This document shows positions 8,238 through 16,918 of a stretch of 64,000 bases of DNA, one piece after another (the stretch's first letter is position 1; the number at the start of each line of letters is the position of its first letter). The DNA lies in contig NZ_CP015910.2 of assembly GCF_001676785.2 (NCBI RefSeq), forward strand, positions 868,001 through 932,000, given 5' to 3'. The translations under genes and the position numbers were made by a program. The notes under the pieces are model-generated. The model was not told the DNA's origin. It did not search any database and saw only the letters and a list, made by a program, of their open reading frames with translations. The stretch is from Brachyspira hyodysenteriae ATCC 27164. GTDB lineage: Bacteria; Spirochaetota; Brachyspiria; Brachyspirales; Brachyspiraceae.

Positions 8238-9065
8238 ATGAATAAAAATATATTAATGATACTTTTTATAATGTTTACATCGATTATTTCATGCAATAAA
8301 GCAAGTGCCGAAATAAAATGGGAAAAAGATTTGGCTACTGCTATGAAGAAAGCTAAAGAAAAGAATTTGCCAATAATGATAGATGTTTATACTGATTGGT
8401 GTACTTGGTGTAAAGAATTAGATAAAAATACTTATTCACATAAAGATGTTATAGATGTTGCTAAGAAGATGGTTTCTGTTAAATTAAATCCTGAGACTTC
8501 AGAAGAAGGTGCAGAAATAGCTCAAAGATATGGAGTAAACGGATTTCCTACAATACTTTTTATAAGTGCTGACGGTTTTATATTAGAGAATGTAGGAGGA
8601 TATGTTGAGGGTGAAAAATTTGTACCTTATATGAAAAACGCTATAGAGAAATTGGATCGAGTAAATTCTGTATTGGCAAATAAAGAACCTACTTTAGAGA
8701 AATTAGATTTATATATGGAATCAGGTAATGAAGTAGAATCTCAAAAGATATATGATGCTTTAATGCAGAAAAAAGCTATATCTAAAGAAAAAATGCCTAA
8801 ATATTTACTTGGTTTTGGCTTGATAAAAGCTCAGAAAAAAGATTATGATAATGCTAATAAATATTTTGATGATATAATAAAAAATTATCCTAATTCTGAA
8901 GAGGTTTATATAGCTCATTATTATAAGGCTGTTATTATGGCATTAGCTGGTGAAAAAGATGAGCCTAAAAAATATTTAGAGAAACTTATTAATGATCCTA
9001 AAGTTCCTGAGGATATGAAAAATCAATACGAAAATCTATTATCATACATAAATGAAACTAATTAA
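8238..9065 (+). CDS. Thioredoxin-fold lipoprotein (CTWC active site)
   Basis: 275 residues, paralogous over its whole length to the gene before it. It has a lipobox at about residues 16-19 (SIISC), a thioredoxin-like domain with DWCTWCKELD, the cis-proline loop GFPTILF and a TPR-like C-terminal half (YYKAVIM, NYPNSEEVYIAHYY). It is predicted to be a membrane-anchored disulfide reductase or exchanger. The dipeptide inside CxxC, which sets redox potential, differs between the copies (GA versus TW), which suggests divided roles after duplication. A strong terminator follows. Confidence 0.8.
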   Translation: MNKNILMILFIMFTSIISCNKASAEIKWEKDLATAMKKAKEKNLPIMIDVYTDWCTWCKELDKNTYSHKDVIDVAKKMVSVKLNPETSEEGAEIAQRYGVNGFPTILFISADGFILENVGGYVEGEKFVPYMKNAIEKLDRVNSVLANKEPTLEKLDLYMESGNEVESQKIYDALMQKKAISKEKMPKYLLGFGLIKAQKKDYDNANKYFDDIIKNYPNSEEVYIAHYYKAVIMALAGEKDEPKKYLEKLINDPKVPEDMKNQYENLLSYINETN

Positions 9066-9086
9066 TTAATGTTAAATAATTTTTTT

Positions 9087-9117
9087 AAGAGAGGTATTTA
9101 TTAGCCTCTCTTTTTTT
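9087..9117 (+). terminator. Rho-independent terminator after the lipoprotein pair
   Basis: Arms AAGAGAGG (9087-9094) and CCTCTCTT (9105-9112), followed by a T run to 9117. Confidence 0.85.
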
Positions 9118-9199
9118 ATGTGATGTACTTTAAAAAATAATTTGTTATAATATAATAAATCAATATATGTAAATTGTAGTTTATACGGATATAAAGATT

Positions 9200-10198
9200 A
9201 TGATTAGTATAATAATACCTGTTTATAATGTTTCAAAATATTTAAGGGCTTGTCTAGATAGTGTAATTAATCAGACATACAAAGATTTAGAAATAATATG
9301 TATTAATGACGGTTCTACTGATGATTCTCTTGAAATATTAAAAGAATATGCTGATAAAGATAATAGAATAATTATAATAGATAAAAAAAATGCCGGAGTA
9401 TCTTCAGCAAGAAATGACGGAATAGATAGTGCGAAAGGCGAGTATTTATTTTGTATAGATAGTGATGATTATATTGATAGTAATTTTATTGAAGTTTTTT
9501 ATAATAATGCTAAAAATAATAGTAGTGATTTAGTGGTATTAAGCAGTTTCTGGAATTTAGATAAAAGAGTAAATAAAGATTATCATTCTGCACTTCCAAC
9601 TTGGTCAATGTTTATAAAAAGAAGCATATTAGATAATTATAAATATTTAAGATATCCTTTGAATGTTCAGCCTGGAGAAGATGGTATATTTTCACATGAA
9701 CTTTTAATGTATACTAAGAATGTGAGTTTTGAACATACTGTAAATTATCATTATGTAAAAAGGGCTGGACAGGATTCACAAAGAGCTGTTAAAGAACCTA
9801 AAATATTATTAGAAGCTATACCAAAATGGTTTGAGTTATTAGAGGAGTTTTATACTAAATATAATTTTTGGGAGAGTAAGTCTTTATCATTTGCTAAATA
9901 TATCGAGGGAGAAGCATTTCTTGCATTTAGAACAAAAAATTTCACTTCTGATGATGAGAGAAAGATTTTTGATATAATAAAAAATACTTTGAATAAAGTT
10001 GTAGAAAATATTAAAAAAGAAGATTATGATAAATATTTTTCTAAAGATTTTCTTATTTTTATAGATTCTAACACAATAAAAGAGTATTATAGCAAAATAA
10101 AATATAAATATAATTATATAAGATTTACATTATTTGGCAAGGATATATCTATACGATATAGGGAAAACAGGTATAAATATTATAAGAATGATAAATGA
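9200..10198 (+). CDS. Family 2 glycosyltransferase
   Basis: 332 residues. The N-terminal about 110 residues are a GT-A fold: IIPVYNVSKYLRACLDSV, then INDGSTDDS and the metal-binding DSDDY. The rest is less conserved and holds EDGIFSHELL, likely the catalytic-base region. No membrane helix, so cytoplasmic or peripheral. It transfers a sugar from a nucleotide donor, probably to a surface polysaccharide or lipooligosaccharide; donor and acceptor cannot be told. It stands alone between a terminator and a long gene-free stretch. Confidence 0.85.
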   Translation: MISIIIPVYNVSKYLRACLDSVINQTYKDLEIICINDGSTDDSLEILKEYADKDNRIIIIDKKNAGVSSARNDGIDSAKGEYLFCIDSDDYIDSNFIEVFYNNAKNNSSDLVVLSSFWNLDKRVNKDYHSALPTWSMFIKRSILDNYKYLRYPLNVQPGEDGIFSHELLMYTKNVSFEHTVNYHYVKRAGQDSQRAVKEPKILLEAIPKWFELLEEFYTKYNFWESKSLSFAKYIEGEAFLAFRTKNFTSDDERKIFDIIKNTLNKVVENIKKEDYDKYFSKDFLIFIDSNTIKEYYSKIKYKYNYIRFTLFGKDISIRYRENRYKYYKNDK

Positions 10199-10238
10199 TT
10201 TTGATTATAAAAATATTCTATAATTTAGTATTATTTAA

Positions 10239-10324
10239 CGCACGGTAAACCAATTTTAATTTTTTATTTATATTATAATTTTAATTCATTTTATATTTTA
10301 AATTTTACTCTGCGTGCGGTGAGG
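10239..10324. repeat. Imperfect spaced inverted repeat (CGCACG ... CGTGCG)
   Basis: CGCACGGTAAA (from 10239) is mirrored by TTTTACTCTGCGTGCGGTG (ending about 10320), enclosing almost pure A/T. It lies in the 936-base gap 10199-11134, which has no ORF I can support. It may be the edge of a dispersed palindromic element. Confidence 0.4.
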
Positions 10325-10425
10325 ATATTATAAATTTAATAAAAATTTTGCTGGGTGTTATAAATTCTAATTAGTCAATAGGAAAAATAAAAATTAAAAA
10401 TTCAAAATAAATTACAAAATATAAA

Positions 10426-10534
10426 GGGTGGGAATCAAAAATATATTTTAAAACTTTATTTACATGCCTGCCCTATAGTTTTTATTATTTTTATTTTTTT
10501 ACAAAGTTTTAATTGTTATTTTAGCTACCCACCC
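10426..10534. repeat. 109-bp palindromic element
   Basis: GGGTGGG (10426-10432) and CCCACCC (10528-10534) flank a second perfect pair TTAAAACTTT (10448-10457) and AAAGTTTTAA (10503-10512). The spacing between inner and outer arms is 15 bases on both sides, so these form one symmetric imperfect inverted repeat with arms of about 32 bases and a 45-base centre. No target duplication or ORF was noticed. Confidence 0.5.
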
Positions 10535-10785
10535 AAGTTTAAATAAATATTATAGCATTTATTTCCGCATCTTGAATAAAATTTAATATGTGAATTAAGT
10601 AATAATTGCAATTTTAATCTTGAATATAAATTTACTTACCATGTGTTAAATAAAAAATTTAATAATATTAATAATTTTAGCTATTTACAATTACACTAAT
10701 TTTTATATAATTTATATAAAGATTAATTTTTTGATACTGAAAATTTAAAATAGAAATTGTTAACGTATGATTATTTTACTTGTCA

Positions 10786-11124
10786 GAACAATTTTTATTA
10801 GCAATAATAAAAGTATTAAATTTAGATTATTAGAAGCTAACTATAAAAATTGTGAGCGTCCGGCAAGTTTACTTGTCGGAGTGTCTATGTGAACAATTTT
10901 TATTAGCAATAATAAAAGTATTAAATTTAGATTATTAGAAGCTAACTATAAAAATTGTGAGCGTCCGGCAAGTTTACTTGTCGGAGTATCTATGCGAACA
11001 ATTTTTATTAGCAATAATAAAAGTATTAAATTTAAAGCATTAGAAGCTAATTATAAAAATTGTGAGCGTCCGGCAAGTTTACTTGTCGGAGTATCTATGC
11101 GAACAATTTTTATTAGCAATAATA
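10786..11124 (+). repeat. 105-bp tandem repeat of a composite stem-loop, abutting the DUF362 gene
   Basis: Units start at 10786, 10891 and 10996, with a 24-base fourth start at 11101: an exact 105-base period. Each junction forms an outer helix ATAAAAATTGT/ACAATTTTTAT (10843-10853 with 10893-10903 in the first copy) enclosing an inner hairpin CCGGCAAGT-TT-ACTTGTCGG, followed by the tail TAGCAATAATA. The final tail is fused to GGATAG, the Shine-Dalgarno region of the gene at 11135. A truncated copy of the inner 3' arm precedes the array at about 10776. Confidence 0.85.
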
Positions 11125-11134
11125 GGATAGTTTT

Positions 11135-12265
11135 ATGAGTAAAGTTGCTGTAATAAAATGTGAAAATTATGATTTAGAAGAAGTTAAATCGTCTATTAAA
11201 AAAGCTATAGATTTGATTGGAGGAATAGATTTATTTGTTAAAGAAAATGATAAGGTATTGCTTAAACCTAATTTTTTAGCTGCAGAAACTGCCGAGAAAT
11301 CTGTAACAACTCATCCTGTGGTATTTGAGGCTATTGTATCTATACTTCAGGAAAAAACTAAAAACATTTCCTATGGTGATTCTCCTGGAATAGGTAAGGG
11401 AAGCAGTGTGGCACTGAAATCTGGTATAGATGAAATAGCAAATAAATTGAATGTTAAATATGCAGATTTTGAAGAACCTGTAGGGGTTACATATGAAGAT
11501 GGGGTTCAGGAGAAAAGTTTTACTATAGCAAAGCCTATACAGGAAGCCGATGTAATAATAAGTTTGCCGAAATTGAAGTCTCATGCACTTACAACTATGA
11601 CAGGGGCTGTAAAAAATCAATTCGGATGCATACCAGGATTTAGAAAAGCTGAATATCATTTGAAGCTTCCGGATTTTGAAGATTTTTCTACTATGCTTCT
11701 TGATTTGAATAAGCTTGTTAATCCTAAGCTTTATATAATGGATGGAATTTTAGCTATGGAAGGAAATGGTCCTAGAAATGGAAACCCTAGAAAAGTTAAT
11801 GCTTTAATAGTGTCATCGGATGCAGTTGCTTTGGATTATGTTGCTTCTCAAATAATATCATTCGATTATAACACTATACCAACTTTGAAAATGGGATTTA
11901 AACATGGTTTCTCAGATAAAGAAAAAATAGAAGTTGTAGGAGATGGTATAGAAAGTGTGAAAGTAACAGATTTCAAAAAGCCTCATAAAGGAATAGGTGT
12001 AGGAAGAAGTTTAATGAAGTTAAGCAGATTTCCTATCATTAAAAGACTTTTTGCAACTATAATACCGAAACCTGTGATAGAAAAAAATAAATGTGTAAAA
12101 TGCGGTGTCTGCGTAAAGGTTTGTCCTGTAACACCACTTGCGCTTAATTTTGATAAAAAAGGTAAAGACTATCCGCCGGAATATTATTATAAAAATTGTA
12201 TTTCTTGTTACTGCTGTCAGGAATTATGTCCTCATAAAGCTATAGTATTAAAAAGAAAGTTTTAA
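11135..12265 (+). CDS. DUF362 protein with C-terminal 2x[4Fe-4S] ferredoxin domain
   Basis: 376 residues. Residues about 1-290 are a DUF362 domain (KPNFLAA, SLPKLKSHALTTMTGAVKN, DGILAMEGNGP). The last about 60 residues bind two 4Fe-4S clusters: CVKCGVCVKVCP and CISCYCCQELCP. Such proteins are common in anaerobes and are thought to be redox proteins of unknown substrate. The ATG is preceded by GGATAG, contributed by the end of the 105-bp repeat array, so translation may depend on that leader. It converges on the 5'-nucleotidase gene with a shared terminator. Confidence 0.85.
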   Translation: MSKVAVIKCENYDLEEVKSSIKKAIDLIGGIDLFVKENDKVLLKPNFLAAETAEKSVTTHPVVFEAIVSILQEKTKNISYGDSPGIGKGSSVALKSGIDEIANKLNVKYADFEEPVGVTYEDGVQEKSFTIAKPIQEADVIISLPKLKSHALTTMTGAVKNQFGCIPGFRKAEYHLKLPDFEDFSTMLLDLNKLVNPKLYIMDGILAMEGNGPRNGNPRKVNALIVSSDAVALDYVASQIISFDYNTIPTLKMGFKHGFSDKEKIEVVGDGIESVKVTDFKKPHKGIGVGRSLMKLSRFPIIKRLFATIIPKPVIEKNKCVKCGVCVKVCPVTPLALNFDKKGKDYPPEYYYKNCISCYCCQELCPHKAIVLKRKF

Positions 12266-12271
12266 AATAAA

Positions 12272-12310
12272 AAATATCATACTTAAATCAAATAATTAAG
12301 TATGATATTT
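12272..12310. terminator. Bidirectional terminator between convergent genes
   Basis: Perfect 15-base arms AAATATCATACTTAA (12272-12286) and TTAAGTATGATATTT (12296-12310), loop of 9, with A- and T-rich flanks on both sides. Confidence 0.8.
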
Positions 12311-12317
12311 ATTTTAT

Positions 12318-13856
12318 TTATTGTACATTAATTCTTACAGTATTATCTATATAGCTACTATTTATATTTCCAAGTGATTTTATTTTTGATATCATATCAT
12401 CTCTGCAGTCTTTACCTGTCATATTGATATTTTGTCCTTTTTGAGCAATAGGTTTTCCAGAAGCATCAACATAATCACCTCCATTGTATATGTATGTAGA
12501 TAATGCTACTCTGTATGATCTAGATTCACTAATAGCAGAACCATTTAGTTTAGCAGATATTAAATCTCCGCTGCTATTATATAAAACTTCCATTCCTCTT
12601 GATGTTTGAAAAAAACCTCCTCCGGAATTTCCTTGTATTACTGCACTTTTTTTGCATGCTATCTTTAATAAATCAAGTATATCTTTTCCTGTTAATGTAA
12701 CTAATATTACTTCATTATCATATGGTGAAACAGAAATTATATTAGCTAATGTTATATTTCCTTTTGTTAATCCTGCTCGTATTCCTCCGGCATTAATGAA
12801 AACCATTTCTGCTTTATCTGTATCCTGATTGGAATCTAATATTAAATCGCATACTATATTTCCTAAAGATGTAGATTTAGATCTTATTGTTGTAACATTA
12901 TAATTTAAATCTTCAGATAAAGTACCTATTTTTTCACTTGATAACTGTACAGCCTCATCTTTTATTTCATTAACTAAAGCAAGCATATCAGGATCTTGTT
13001 TTATTTTTTGATCCATTGGTACTAATTTATAATCAAAGTTTAATATATTTCCATTATCAGTATATAAATTGATATTTCCTAAATATTGTCCGTAAGATCC
13101 CGCCTGCACTATAGGAGTACCATTTACTATGTTGGCATTATAAAGTACCGTATGAGTATGACCGCCTATTATAACATCAAAAGTATTAGGCATAGCATTA
13201 GCAATTTCTATATCAACATTATATCCTGCATGACTTAGAAGTATTGTAACGTCATTAGTGGTATTTAAAGGAATTTCAGATATAAATTTTTTCAATGATT
13301 GTATTTCATCTTCAAATACTAAATTTTGACTGTATTGAGGATTATATCCTGCATTTTTTACTGTTACTCCTACTATGGCAACTTTTATCCTGTTTATGTT
13401 TGTAACCATATAAGGTTTTGCATAATAACTATTATAGTATTTATTCTTTAAATTTACTGAAAGAGTAGGGAAATTTCTTTTTTCCATTATTTTATTAAAA
13501 TTATCAAGTCCATAATCTATAAAGTGATTTCCTACAGCAGCAGCAGCTACTCCAAGTTTATTCATAATTCTCACTTCATCATCACCTTTAAGCACAGCAG
13601 ATAGAATACTTCCTGTAATAGTATCTCCTGCATGTAGAATCAAAACATTATCATTAGTGGATTTTACTTGTTTAATGTAAGCGGCTCTTCTAGCAGCTCC
13701 ATATTTTCCGTTTTCTTCTTCATCTTTTCCATGTGTATCATTCATATGAATTATTATAAGATTTCCGCTTTCTTTAGGACTTAAAATATTATTTCTTTGA
13801 CATGATAAGATTATAATTAATACAAAAATTAAAACGGTATAATTATTTTTTATCAT
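12318..13856 (-). CDS. 5'-nucleotidase/UDP-sugar hydrolase family lipoprotein
   Basis: 512 residues with a lipobox (IILSC, Cys about 19). The calcineurin-like metallophosphatase domain shows HMNDTHGK, HAGDTITGS, VGNHFIDYG (canonically GNHEFD, so the Glu is replaced by Phe-Ile) and GGHTHT. The C-terminal 5'-nucleotidase domain (about 310-512) has NAGGIRAGL, ISVSPYDNEV and YNGGDYVDASG. It should hydrolyse extracellular nucleotides or related phosphoesters for nucleoside salvage, which fits the nearby purine enzyme. The natural substrate is not fixed by sequence. Confidence 0.85.
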   Translation of the reverse strand: MIKNNYTVLIFVLIIILSCQRNNILSPKESGNLIIIHMNDTHGKDEEENGKYGAARRAAYIKQVKSTNDNVLILHAGDTITGSILSAVLKGDDEVRIMNKLGVAAAAVGNHFIDYGLDNFNKIMEKRNFPTLSVNLKNKYYNSYYAKPYMVTNINRIKVAIVGVTVKNAGYNPQYSQNLVFEDEIQSLKKFISEIPLNTTNDVTILLSHAGYNVDIEIANAMPNTFDVIIGGHTHTVLYNANIVNGTPIVQAGSYGQYLGNINLYTDNGNILNFDYKLVPMDQKIKQDPDMLALVNEIKDEAVQLSSEKIGTLSEDLNYNVTTIRSKSTSLGNIVCDLILDSNQDTDKAEMVFINAGGIRAGLTKGNITLANIISVSPYDNEVILVTLTGKDILDLLKIACKKSAVIQGNSGGGFFQTSRGMEVLYNSSGDLISAKLNGSAISESRSYRVALSTYIYNGGDYVDASGKPIAQKGQNINMTGKDCRDDMISKIKSLGNINSSYIDNTVRINVQ

Positions 13857-13943
13857 AAAAATTATTATTCTCCTTTTTTATATACTATATCATATTATAT
13901 ATTTGTCAATTATATAGAAAATTGATTATACAAAAATAAAAAA

Positions 13944-13967
13944 CACGGCTCTATTAATAAAGCCGTG
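13944..13967 (-). terminator. Terminator of the deaminase-like amidohydrolase gene
   Basis: On the minus strand AGCACGGCT pairs with AGCCGTG (plus strand CACGGCT 13944-13950 and AGCCGTG 13961-13967) and is followed by six T. Confidence 0.75.
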
Positions 13968-14011
13968 CTTATATTTTGTATATTACAAGGAGTTAATTAC
14001 TTATTTTATTA

Positions 14012-15382
14012 TTATTTGGATTTACTGAGATATTTATTTTCTGTATCATCAGCAAGTTTATATATTTTTTCTTCATCTATAGTAATAATTTTTCCTTTTT
14101 CCACAACAACTTTTCCATTAACAACAGTATAATCAACAGTATTTTTCCAGCCTATAGTGCCGAATAAAGATTTAGGATCGAAATTAGCACCTACCATTTC
14201 TAATTTTCTCATATCTATCATGAATAAGTCTCCTGCTTTTCCAACTTCCAAACTTCCTATATCATCTCTGCCTAAAACTTTTGCACCTCCATTTGTTGCA
14301 ATTTTCAATATATCGTAGGCACTAGGAGCTTTATCGCTGGAATTGAGTCTATGAAGTAAATAGCATACTCTCATCTCTTCAAGTAGACTAGAACCGTCAT
14401 TGCTTGCACTTCCATCAACTGCCAAACCTACAGGCACTCCTAATTCAAGCATTTCAGGTATTCTGCAAACTCCTGAACTTAATTTCATGTTTGATATAGG
14501 ACAATGAGCTACACCTGTTTTTGTATCAGCCAAATATTTTAACTCTTTTTCATTAAAATGTATTCCATGAGCATACCATACATCTTCACCAACCCAGCCA
14601 AGAGATTCCATATATTCCAAAGGACGCATATTGAATTTTTCTCTTACAAAAACTTCTTCATCTTTAGTTTCGCATAAATGTGTATGAAGCCTTACTTTCA
14701 AATCTCTAGCCAAAACAGCTGACTGCTTTAATAATTCTCCTGTAACATTGAAAGGAGCACAAGGAGCTAATGCCACCATGTTCATAGAATATTTTGATGG
14801 ATCATGATATTTTTCAACTACTCTCTGACAGTCTTTTAGAATATCATCTATTGACTGAACCACAGAATCAGGAGGAAGTCCTCCGTCTTTTTTACTCAAA
14901 TCCATACTTCCTCTTGAAGCATACATTCTTATTCCCAAATCTTTAGCAGCAGCAAATTGAGAATCCAATATTCCTTCTGCATTGTTATTAGGAAATAAAT
15001 AATGATGATCAAAACATGTTGTGCAGCCTGTTTTTAGTAATTCGCCCATCGCTGTCATAGAACTATAATACACAACATCGTTATTTAAATTTTTCCATAT
15101 TTCGTATAGATTAGTAAGCCATTCAAATAATTCCATATTCTGAACCTGCGGAAGATTTCTAGTGAATATTTGAAATAAATGATGATGAGTATTTATAAGT
15201 CCCGGATATACAAAACAGCCTTCAGCGTCAATTACTTTATCTGCATTTTTTTCTTCTTTTGTTTCTTTACCTATATAAGTTATAACTCCGTTTTCTATAA
15301 ATAAATTACTAGAGCTATGAACCGTATCATTATTATCGCATGTAACTATAGAAGAAGCATTTTTGATAAATAGACTAGACAT
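14012..15382 (-). CDS. Amidohydrolase, probable 8-oxoguanine deaminase
   Basis: 456 residues, the size of the cytosine-deaminase-like amidohydrolases. Metal and active-site motifs: NTHHHLF (about 64-70), THLCET, YAHGIHF, AHCPISNMKL and VDGSASNDGS. The HHH-containing first motif and GCTTCFDHHY match 8-oxoguanine deaminases, which convert 8-oxoguanine to urate; chlorohydrolases and guanine deaminases are close relatives. A purine riboswitch lies directly upstream, which supports a purine substrate. A GGAGGT ribosome site precedes the ATG. Confidence 0.7.
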   Translation of the reverse strand: MSSLFIKNASSIVTCDNNDTVHSSSNLFIENGVITYIGKETKEEKNADKVIDAEGCFVYPGLINTHHHLFQIFTRNLPQVQNMELFEWLTNLYEIWKNLNNDVVYYSSMTAMGELLKTGCTTCFDHHYLFPNNNAEGILDSQFAAAKDLGIRMYASRGSMDLSKKDGGLPPDSVVQSIDDILKDCQRVVEKYHDPSKYSMNMVALAPCAPFNVTGELLKQSAVLARDLKVRLHTHLCETKDEEVFVREKFNMRPLEYMESLGWVGEDVWYAHGIHFNEKELKYLADTKTGVAHCPISNMKLSSGVCRIPEMLELGVPVGLAVDGSASNDGSSLLEEMRVCYLLHRLNSSDKAPSAYDILKIATNGGAKVLGRDDIGSLEVGKAGDLFMIDMRKLEMVGANFDPKSLFGTIGWKNTVDYTVVNGKVVVEKGKIITIDEEKIYKLADDTENKYLSKSK

Positions 15383-15416
15383 ATATTGATACCTCCGTTA
15401 ATTAAAATAAGGCACA

Positions 15417-15486
15417 AAAACTTATAGTCAATTATTGAGGTAATTGGTAGAAACGTTCAGCCATATTATGAACTTATATAAGCTGT
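15417..15486 (-). promoter_or_regulatory. Purine riboswitch, guanine type
   Basis: Read on the minus strand, the leader contains the conserved core of the purine riboswitch: TATAA, ATAATATGG, GTTTCTACC and TTGACTAT in the right order and spacing. P1 is AGCTTA/TAAGTT (15484-15479 with 15424-15419), P2 GTTCA/TGAAC, P3 CAATTA/TAATTG. GG in loop 2 can pair with CC in loop 3. The specificity base in GACTA is C (adenine switches have T). Loop 3 reads CCTCAA instead of the usual CCGTAAA. ACCTC there is complementary to the GGAGGT ribosome site 40 bases downstream, so control could be translational. Confidence 0.85.
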
Positions 15487-15547
15487 ATAGTTATTGCCTA
15501 ATTGCATTATAAAATATTTTATTTTTATGTCAATTCATAATTAATTT

Positions 15548-16822
15548 TTATTTAAATAATGAAAATAATACAGGTATTATAAAACATGCTATAAAAGCCC
15601 ATATACCATAGAGATATATATAAAATACTGATTTAGTATCTCCAATAGTGATTTCTTTTATATTTGGAATATCATCAGATTTTTTGAATATTATTAGTAT
15701 AGACTTTATATTAAAAAATGTTATAAAAATCAAATTACCTAGCATAACTAAATTTGTACCTATCAATGTTATTTTATTTGGGCTTATACCGTATTCTATT
15801 AATCTGTACAAAGAAGAAGTTAATACTAATATATCAAAAATAATAGCTATTATAGGAAGAATTAAATATACTGCTTTAGTAAATATACTTGATTTATAAT
15901 CTATTCTTATAAAGAACATATTTAATACAATTATAGCAAGCATAATATTATAAAGTATAAAACTAGCTCTGTTATCATAAGGTCTTATATCAGGCATTAA
16001 TAAAAGAATCAAAAGTATAAATATAAATAATAAACTAAAAGGCATTAATATTCTTGATAAATATATAGAAATATTAGTTTTCATGTTTTTATAAACTATA
16101 TATACCAAAAATGGAAATATTGAACTTAAGAATGATATTGATAATAATATTAATTTAAATATAATTTTTTCATCTAAACTACTGATAATATCTTGTATTA
16201 AAAATATAACTATCGCTGCAAATATCCCAAATACTGTTGATACTATGCCTGCTATTAAGACTGCAAATATTGATATATCTGCCGAGAATGTAAAGAACTC
16301 TGAAATAGTTTTGGAATTTAATACTTGAAATCCATTATATGATAAAGCTATTATTATAAAAAATATTATAACAGAAAATATATATTTTATAATAGAGATT
16401 TGTAGAAAAAAATCATTATTATCTATGGCAACACTTCTTATAAAAAAACTAGTACTTAAATCTACAATTAATATAAAAATAACTGATAGAAATGTTATCA
16501 ATATATTTTTTAAATTGAAATTTTTATTTATATAAAATATTAAACTAAAACATAAAAAATAAAATATATAAAAATAAAATATGTCTATAGAAAAAATATT
16601 AGAATTACTAGTGGAATAAATACCATCAATTAATTTAGCAATATTTACAATCTTTAAATAAAAATATATAGTCATTGCCAATGATGCGATAAAACCTATA
16701 GCAATAATAATTAAATTTGATATTAAATTATTTTCTAATATTTTGCCTATTTTATTGTTTATATCATTTATTGAATTTGTTTTTTCAGTTATAATATTAT
16801 CTTGAATATTGTTTTCTTTCAT
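15548..16822 (-). CDS. Polytopic membrane protein of unknown function
   Basis: 424 residues with about 11 hydrophobic segments spread from residue 35 to the C-terminus and a short hydrophilic N-terminal region (about 1-34, Asn-rich). GGGGG lies 7 bases before the ATG. I do not recognise the family; no transporter signature, cysteine cluster or catalytic motif stands out. It sits upstream of the riboswitch-controlled deaminase but is separated from it by the riboswitch leader, so a purine-transport role would be speculation. Confidence 0.6.
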   Translation of the reverse strand: MKENNIQDNIITEKTNSINDINNKIGKILENNLISNLIIIAIGFIASLAMTIYFYLKIVNIAKLIDGIYSTSNSNIFSIDIFYFYIFYFLCFSLIFYINKNFNLKNILITFLSVIFILIVDLSTSFFIRSVAIDNNDFFLQISIIKYIFSVIIFFIIIALSYNGFQVLNSKTISEFFTFSADISIFAVLIAGIVSTVFGIFAAIVIFLIQDIISSLDEKIIFKLILLSISFLSSIFPFLVYIVYKNMKTNISIYLSRILMPFSLLFIFILLILLLMPDIRPYDNRASFILYNIMLAIIVLNMFFIRIDYKSSIFTKAVYLILPIIAIIFDILVLTSSLYRLIEYGISPNKITLIGTNLVMLGNLIFITFFNIKSILIIFKKSDDIPNIKEITIGDTKSVFYIYLYGIWAFIACFIIPVLFSLFK

Positions 16823-16918
16823 AATTCAACCCCCAAAAATTATCATACCCTATAGTAGTAAATGAAAATCAAGAAAGATTATATAATAATAAATATAAAA
16901 GTCAATGAGAAAAACGGA

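Noticed and set aside
10786-11124. CRISPR array
   Set aside because: The repeats are contiguous without unique spacers, and no cas genes are nearby. The same applies to the arrays at 21.3 and 62.5 kb.
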